DNA of 64,000 bases from Sceloporus undulatus (lineage: Eukaryota > Chordata > Lepidosauria > Squamata > Phrynosomatidae), in assembly GCF_019175285.1 (NCBI RefSeq), contig NC_056522.1, forward strand, positions 322,279,260 through 322,343,259, read 5' to 3'. The notes below the pieces were generated by a model, which was given only the letters and a program-made list of their open reading frames with translations, searched no databases and had not been told where the DNA came from. Below are positions 57,692-64,000 of the stretch, in pieces. Every line of letters begins with the position of its first letter. The first letter of the stretch is position 1. The position numbers and the translations under genes are program-made.

Positions 57692-58780
57692 TTGAAACCT
57701 TTGTTTGTTTTGGCCGAGGACAAAAGAGACATAGATTTGAGTGAGGAACACCCTCACATATTTAGAGTCATAAAAGACAACTTATATAGGGAAGTCCTGA
57801 AGAGCAAATATAACACAAAGAGGGAAGTCCACAAGCAGTTAGTGGTCCCTCGAAAGTATAGACACCAGATATTAGAAATGGCCCATGCTAGTTCATTTGG
57901 GGGTCATTTAGGAATAAAAAAGACTACCCAGAGGATATCCTTAAATTTCTACTGGCCAAGGATGGAACAAGATATTAACCAGTATATTAAATCTTGTGAT
58001 AATTGTCAAAGAATCAGCAAGGCCAATGATAAGACCAAAGCAAAGCTTCGCCCATTACCAATAATTTCACAGCCTTTCCACCGGATAGGCATAGACATTG
58101 TGGGTCCATTACCACAGGCAACTCAGAGAAGAAAGAGATACATTCTGACGCTGATAGATATCCAGAGGCAGTGGCTCTGAAAAATATGGAGACCCTAACA
58201 GTGGCCAACACTTTAATAGACATTTTTTGTAGACTAGGATTGAGATCATCTCAGATTTGGGAAGTTCTTTTACTTCCAAGTTGATACAAAAACTATGGGA
58301 GGTCTGTGGGGTTAAACATTTGACCACATCAGCTTATCACCCACAAGGGAATGGATTAGTAGAGAAAATTTAATGGGACACTGGTCAACATGATTAAAGC
58401 ATATACCACAGAAAACCCACGAGATTGGGACCTCAAGTTCCAACATTTACTATTTGCCTATTGTGAAGTCACACAAGAAAGCTTAGGATTCAGTCCATTC
58501 GATCTAATGTTTGGACGCAAGGTAAAAGGATCTTTAGACCTTCTTAGACACGAGTGGGAAAATACAGTCGAAAGAGAGCCAGAAGATGTGGTATCCTATA
58601 TCCAAAACTTGATGATGTCCCTAAATCAAGCATTACAAAGTGCCGGGAAAAACTTAAAAGACGGCTCAAGGTCGACAGAAGTCGTGGTATGATAAAAAGG
58701 CTTGAGTCAGAGAGTTCCTGTCGGGAGATGAAGTTTTACTTCTGCGAACAACAAGAAGAAACAAACTACAATATGCCTGG
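57692..58780 (+). pseudogene. Gypsy integrase remnant
   Basis: Fossil part. A zinc-binding HHCC-type region with GGHLGIKKT and CDNCQRISKA precedes the core, which starts near FHRIGIDIVGPLPQ, with the TSAYHPQGNG region near 58330. It lies upstream of the reverse transcriptase, the reverse of most Gypsy elements. Confidence 0.85.
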
Positions 58781-59041
58781 TCCAGTCCATTTCAAGTGAC
58801 AGAGAAAATCAATGACATAAACTATATAGTGGACTTGGGGAAAGAGATGGGATGTAAGTTTGTACACATGAATATGTTAAAGCCCTATCACAGGAGATAA
58901 AATCTAGTATTATACGCGGTTAAAGAGACTGAGAATGATGGGATTGCCATTCCCAGTTGGAGACAGGAGAATGGGGGAAATGAAAAGATACAAGCGATTA
59001 CTCTTGACCCTTCTCTCACTCCACAACAACGAAAAGAAGTA

Positions 59042-60391
59042 ATGCAGGTGTTAACGAAGTTTAAGAGCATCTTTTCAGATATGCCAGGGAGAATAAATGG
59101 GATAGTCCATCATATCCACACAGGAGAAGCAACACCTATTGCTACTTCCTTGTACCGTGTTACTGGACCTTTAGCAGATAACATAAGTGATGAAATAGAT
59201 ACAATGTTAACGATGGGGATTATTGTACCATCACAGAGTCCTTGGGCATCTCTGGTAGTTTTGGTGGAGAAACCCGACCATACTGTTAGGTTCTGTGTAG
59301 ATTATAGACGGTTAAATAAAGTCACCCAAACTGACGCCTATCCTATGCCCAGATCCGAGGATCTAATTGAAAAGATGGGACGGGCTCCGTATATCACCAC
59401 CCTGGATTTGACTAAGGGATATTGGCAAGTGCCTATGTGCCCTAAAGACCAGTTAAAAACTGCCTTTATTACACATAGGGGATTATATAAATTTACAGTA
59501 TTGCCATTTGGGTTAAAGAATGCACCCTCCACCTTCCAAAGATTGGTGGACAACATTTTAGCAGAGTTAAAACATTGTGTGGTAGCCTACATTGATGATA
59601 TCGGTATCTTCAGTAACTCTTGGGGGGAACATATACAACATCTCGCTAAGGTACTGAAAAAACTGAAAGAGAGTGGAATGACTATCAAAAGTTCAAAGTG
59701 TCACGTAGGGAAAAGAGAGAGCCGATATTTAGGCTATATTGTGGGTGGCGGGACCATCAAGGCAGAAACTTCTAAAGTAGAAGCCATAGTTAACTGGTCC
59801 GTCCCTACTTCAAAAAAAGGTGTGTGGTCATTCCTGGGATTGGCAGGATACTATAGGAAGTTCATTCCAAATTTTAGCAATACTGCCAGCCCATTATTCG
59901 ATTTAACCAAAATGGATAAGCCTGCTAAAGTTCTCTGGACAGCAGAATGTGATAGTGTGTTCACGGAATTGAAACGTCTGATGACCACGGCTCTGGTTCT
60001 GATGGCTCCGGATTACACCAAGGCTTTCATAGTTACTACGGATGCCTCTAATGTTGGTCTGGGTGCTGTGTTAAGCCAAGAAGGGGAAGAGGGTCAGATC
60101 TATCCGATCTTATATATAAGTAAGAAACTCTTACCTGGAGAAAGACACTTAGCCACAACAGAAAAAGAATGCTTGGCTATAGTGTGGGCTGTAAATAAAT
60201 TTAAGCCATACTTGTGGGGAAGAAAGTTCGATCACTCTCCCTTGTGTTTGTTAAATCAGACGCGGGGAAATAACAGCAAGTTATTACGATGGAGTCTTAT
60301 GTTACAGGACTTTGACTCGGCCATTCAATATGTCAAAGGTAAGGAAAATGTAGTGGCTGATGGTCTCTCTAGACAATTTGAAGAGGGGTAA
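59042..60391 (+). pseudogene. Gypsy reverse transcriptase and RNase H remnant
   Basis: Fossil part; the longest surviving open stretch of the element. RT motifs include FCVDYRRLNKVT, LDLTKGYWQVPM, LPFGLKNAPSTFQRLVD and the catalytic YIDD. RNase H motifs include TTDASNVGLGAVLSQ, TEKECLAIVWAV and NVVADGLSRQ. Confidence 0.92.
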
Positions 60392-60588
60392 AAGAAGAGA
60401 GACAAGGTTTGTAAACAGGTTGATATGACAATGTATATAAGTGACATATATATGTGTATAGTGACGATGTTTACCTGTTGTTTATATAATGTTATATATA
60501 ATGGGTAAGTATAATTAATAACTGAGAGTTCCTTGGCCCATATAACCATTTGGTTATGTGTATCAATGAACCTATTAAAGGGGGGAGG

Positions 60589-61029
60589 TGTGTGACGAAC
60601 TGACTTACAAACCAGCCAATCAGAAGCCAGAGACCCTAAGCCAATCAGGTGCTGGCTGAGGAGTTTGAAGATTCCACTTGGCAGTTGGGTTGAGTCAGGG
60701 TTTGGAATCCTGAGGGATGAAGCTGGAGTTCAGTGGGAGAGATAGTTAGTGTTCGGTCCAGAGAGGGACAGTATTAGTTCTGGAGAGTCTAGAGGAGAGA
60801 CTAAGTGTAACCAGACTCAGAAAGAGGGGTTTGGGTTACATAATATCTTGAGTGATAGTATAGCCTGTGCGGCTGAGTTATTACTGTATTGGAAAGTTAA
60901 AACCAGACTTGTATATATGTAACAAAAGAAGACATAGTAACAACTTCATGTCAAAGTTACCTTCGCCTATTCTGTGTTAAAATAAACATTTATTCTTCTT
61001 TAACTATCTACTTGGCCTGTGATTTAACA
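60589..61029 (+). repeat. 3' LTR of the Gypsy element
   Basis: It is preceded by the polypurine tract AAAGGGGGGAGG (60577-60588). It starts near TGTGTGACGAAC, contains AATAAA at about 60981 and ends near TTAACA. The right boundary is approximate. Confidence 0.8.
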
Positions 61030-61842
61030 TCCATCCACACTACTGACCTATAAAAACCTACAGGGGTGTTGGGTCACAAAGAAGGAAAGAATTGTGAGGT
61101 GGTGGGGAAATGTTACAGGGATCACCCCCAGTATTTCCCTAAGTTTACTGAAATCAGCTTTCCTAAATTCTAGAATGTGAGCCTGACTATGCCTGGCTTC
61201 TCCTTTCCACTGTATAACAAACTCCAGAACATGATCACTTCCACCTAATGATCCCACCACTTCCACCCCATTAACCAGGTCATCCCTGTTGGTTAGGATC
61301 AGATGTAAAACAGCTGATTCTCTTGTTGCCTCTTCCACCTTTTGGACAATGAAGTTGTCTGCCAGCCAAGAAAGGAATTCTTGGCTGAGTTTTACTTCCA
61401 ACAAATATCAGCATGGTTGAAGTCACCCATCACTACTACATCTCTCCTTTCTGTGTGTGGTCATCTGTTCTAGAAAGGCATCATCCAGTTCTTCAGTCTG
61501 TCTTAGAGATCTGTAGGAGACTCCCACAATGATATCCCTGTTGTTTCTTTCCCCTTTAATTTTTATCCAGATGTTTGCTACCTGGTTTCCACGATTAAAG
61601 TCCTGGATCTTTTCACAGATGTAAACATTCCTGACATATAATGCTCTCCTCCTTTCCTGTTTGTCCTATTTCTCTATAAAAGAGAAATATTACTACTTTC
61701 CATCCCACCAGATTTCAGTGATGCCTATTATATCGTATTTGGTTTGCTGTGCTAGGAGTTCAAGTTCATGTTGTTTATCTCTCTTGCTCTGTGCATTCAT
61801 GTAGAGACATCTAAGATTATGGGACATGCCCCACGATGCCTA
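61030..61842 (-). mobile_element. CR1 LINE, endonuclease part right of the Gypsy insertion
   Basis: The minus strand encodes VKLSQEFLSWLADNFIVQKV, EEATRESAVLHLILTNRDDL and GSLGGSDHVLEFVIQWKGEA, the CR1 apurinic endonuclease C-terminal part. With 55430-56197 it makes one CR1 interrupted by the LTR element. Confidence 0.85.
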
Positions 61843-61944
61843 TGAGCCTTATCACACTAGATGAATCCTGCTCAGAAATGGGATTTTAAAAGTTAAAAAA
61901 AAAACCCCTGCAAATTCAAGTGGTTTTTAAAACGCGTTTGCATC

Positions 61945-62084
61945 AAACAGCAATAACGCAAAAATAAAGTGAACAGAAAGTGGACAAAAATGACACCTTT
62001 TTATTTTCAGGAACTTCCCGGAAGTAAAAAGATGTCATTTTTGTCCACTTTTCATTTGCTTTATTTTTGTATTATTGCTGTTTG
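61945..62084. repeat. Palindrome of about 140 bases
   Basis: The arms 'aacagcaataacgcaaaaat' and 'atttttgtattattgctgtt', with inner 'agtggacaaaaatgacacc' and 'gatgtcatttttgtccact', surround 'ggaacttcccgg'. It is probably a MITE or part of one (possibly from 61846) inserted in CR1-derived sequence. Confidence 0.8.
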
Positions 62085-62345
62085 GAAGAAACGTTGGGTC
62101 CTCGCGCTATTTGCCTTGTTCTCTCTATAACCATTTTACTATTTTATGTCCAGCCCTTGATGAACCCTTGTGCTCCAGAATATTGTCTCCCTTCTCCTCA
62201 TAATTCAGTTATGATCAATATTTTTGAGATTGTTGGCAAAATGTTTCTGCCAGCTGGCATGAGGTGCAACCCATCCCTTGCCAGAAGCCCCCCTCCTGAA
62301 ACCAAAGGCCATGACGTCCGCTATTTTTGTTTATAATAGGTTTAT
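62085..62345 (-). mobile_element. CR1-like 5' region fragment
   Basis: Text such as 'gttggcaaaatgtttctgcc' and 'tgcaacccatcccttgccag' follows the CR1 pattern upstream of the endonuclease, so the CR1 split by the Gypsy probably continues to here. Confidence 0.5.
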
Positions 62346-62365
62346 ATTTCTTTTAAATTTTGTTA

Positions 62366-62872
62366 TCATAGAATCATAGAATAACAGTTGGAAGAGACCA
62401 CAAGGGCCATCCGGTCCAACTCCCTGCCATGCAGGAACTCTCAATCAAAGCATCCCTGACAGATGGCCATCCAGCCTCTGTTTAAAGACCTCCAAGGAAG
62501 GAGACTCCACCACTCTATGAAGAAGTGTGTTCCACTGTCGAACAGCTATTACTGTCAGGAAGTTCCTCCTAATATTGAGATGGAATCTCTTTTCCTGCAG
62601 TTTGCATCCATTGCTCCGTGTCCTGTTCTCTAGAGCAGCAGAAAACAAGCTTGCTCCCTCCTCAATATGACATCCCTTTAAATATTTAAACAGGGCTATC
62701 ATATCACCTCTTAACCTTCTTTTCTCCAGGCTAAAAATCCCCAGCTCCCTAAGTCGATCCTCATAGGGCATGGTTTCCAGATTGTTCACCATTTTAGTCA
62801 CCCTCTTTTGGACACGCTCCAGTTTCTCAATGTCCTGTGTGTAAAAGAGTTCTAGAGGGCTAGAAAGCTTGT
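62366..62872 (-). mobile_element. CR1 LINE 3' end, well preserved
   Basis: The minus strand has a long open stretch: DIEKLERVQKRVTKMVNNLE, TMPYEDRLRELGIFSLEKRR, LRGDMIALFKYLKGCHIEEG and ESPSLEVFKQRLDGHLSGML, the intact CR1 C-terminus. It then has the 3' end with ATTCTATGA repeats at its left edge. This is the youngest-looking CR1 here. Confidence 0.9.
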
Positions 62873-63424
62873 ACACTGTTGTATTATCTTGAGTTGCCCT
62901 AACAAGGTCCTACTTCAATATAAATTTTGAAAATGTTTCTTGCAAACAACACCTGTGCTTCCTCTCTCCTGACTTTTTGGTTCCATATAAAGAGGAGGCC
63001 AGCTCCCACCTGCAGAAAGAATGGGAAGATAGCCTTGTCCCAGTTTCTCCCTAAATTTCCAAAGAGGAGGAGAAGCCAGATTACTCCAAGCAGTTCTCTT
63101 AACATCAGCTCCTAACCTACTCCAGTAACAGCTGCTTTGAGACGTAAGAGATTCCTGCTTCTAACAATGTCCTAGTATGTATGGCAGTTCCAGAGACTCC
63201 TTTCTAGGGGAACAAACACACTTCTCCCAAGAGCTTCTCCAGCTCTCTCAGCCTACTCCAGATGGAGGAGACTCTATTAGGGGCAATTCTAAAATGGGAA
63301 GAGGAAAACTAGGGTAGATTATTCCTCTTTTGCCCTGGTCGTATATCAGTTGACTTCTGTAGACACACATTTGTGCTGCACTTATTTGCTTTTTGCTAAC
63401 ACACTTCTTGCTATATTTCTGCAG
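62873..63424. other. Nothing recognised
   Basis: Unique-looking DNA between the CR1 end and the second copy of repeat U. There is no exon. Confidence 0.4.
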
Positions 63425-63840
63425 AAAAGCAAAAAAGATGGAGAGTATTACACACCTTCCAATATTTCACAGAAGAAAACTGAGACACATGTGGAGAAGC
63501 AATATCAGAATGTGGTCAAGTTTGCAAAACTTATTATAAGGAAGAACACACAAGCTAAAAGAAGCTGCAGCAGTTTGCTTTTCCCTGAATCTACTGGGAA
63601 GGGCAAGATTCCACCCCTCCTTTCCTTTCTTCTGCCTCTCCTGAGTTAAATGAATGCAAACTACACTGATCGATTGACTGACTGACTGAATTTATACACA
63701 CCATCTTTGTCCCGAGATGAAATCCAAGAAGGAACGTTTGCACTTTGAAATCAGTTTGCACCAATGGAAGAAAACTGAGGACACAGGAGGGAAATGGAAG
63801 GAAGAAAGAAAAACTGGGACATTTTAAAAGCAAGTGAAAA
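63425..63840 (+). repeat. Unclassified repeat U, copy 2
   Basis: Partner of 50440-50765 in opposite orientation. It extends through 'atgcaaactacactgatc' and 'gtttgcaccaatggaag'. The 99-codon frame here is not conserved in the other copy. Confidence 0.6.
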
Positions 63841-64000
63841 AGTGGGGTGGCAGATTATTAATTAGGACTGTTCTTGCCAAATCAGGGTACAGAACTAGCT
63901 GTAACAAACTCTCAGCTCAGCAAGGTGGCTATAAGGAATACTAGTGCCAAGTTTTCAAGCTTGGCTGCACCTCCTCCATTACCCACTTCGCCTCCCCCGT

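Larger units (their letters stand above)
56198..61029 (+). mobile_element. Broken Gmr1-like Ty3/Gypsy LTR element
   Basis: An LTR element of about 4.8 kb in plus orientation, lying within a CR1 LINE. Parts in order are: 5' LTR portion, gag with SCAN-like capsid and zinc knuckle, protease, integrase, then reverse transcriptase with RNase H, polypurine tract and 3' LTR. Integrase before reverse transcriptase is the unusual order known for the Gmr1 lineage of Gypsy elements, whose gag is thought to be the source of the vertebrate SCAN domain. It is a fossil with several breaks (I estimate five to ten), and the 5' LTR is shorter than the 3' one. The shared LTR parts differ at roughly 15-20 of about 270 aligned positions by eye, which suggests an insertion millions to a few tens of millions of years old. 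I found no clear target duplication. Confidence 0.9.

Noticed and set aside
63350-63649. 99-codon plus-strand frame
   Set aside because: It lies in repeat U, and the other copy at 50440 does not keep the frame.

Overview
The window is vertebrate nuclear DNA, almost certainly from a squamate reptile (lizard or snake). It has multi-exon genes with GT-AG introns. Its repeats are Sauria-type tRNA-derived SINEs with a BovB-like tail, BovB/RTE ends, CR1 and L2-like LINEs, Penelope-type ends, many short DNA transposons and a Gmr1-like Gypsy element. An iguanian lizard is my guess, not something the sequence proves.

Three host genes form a block that I know from human chromosome 15q15 as PAK6-ANKRD63-PLCB2. 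Here it runs as PLCB2 (last five coding exons, + strand, 2422-10497), then ANKRD63 (a complete single-exon gene in a CpG-rich island, + strand, 16678-17406), then PAK6 (seven coding exons, - strand, 49921 down to 26272). PLCB2 and PAK6 therefore converge, with ANKRD63 between their 3' ends. The PLCB2 part encodes the distal C-terminal coiled coil and ends in ESRL. The PAK6 part encodes the central linker and the whole kinase domain. I could not find the PAK6 exon with the start codon and CRIB motif; it should lie beyond 64000.

The rest is introns and intergenic DNA made largely of repeats. In 1-10 kb there are an L2-like LINE, hAT-like pieces and two inverted-arm Penelope-type copies. In 10-22 kb there are a 964-bp hAT element with an internal palindromic minisatellite, two BovB tails, several SINEs and a 374-bp hAT with a perfect 8-bp target duplication. 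The 13.6-kb PAK6 intron (35.7-49.3 kb) carries a CpG-rich 365-bp Harbinger-like element, a 1.2-kb relative, a 2.7-kb LINE fragment and a cluster of L2 pieces with a SINE inserted in it. The sequence beyond 49.9 kb, probably the next PAK6 intron, holds a 260-bp palindrome, an unclassified repeat family and a CR1 split by a 4.8-kb broken Gypsy element. In that element integrase precedes reverse transcriptase and the capsid region looks like a SCAN domain.

The three genes are not an operon. PLC-beta2 is a G-protein effector, PAK6 a Rho-family-linked kinase and ANKRD63 a protein of unknown role. Nothing here shows that they act together. A 10-base run of N at 36770-36779 marks an assembly gap.
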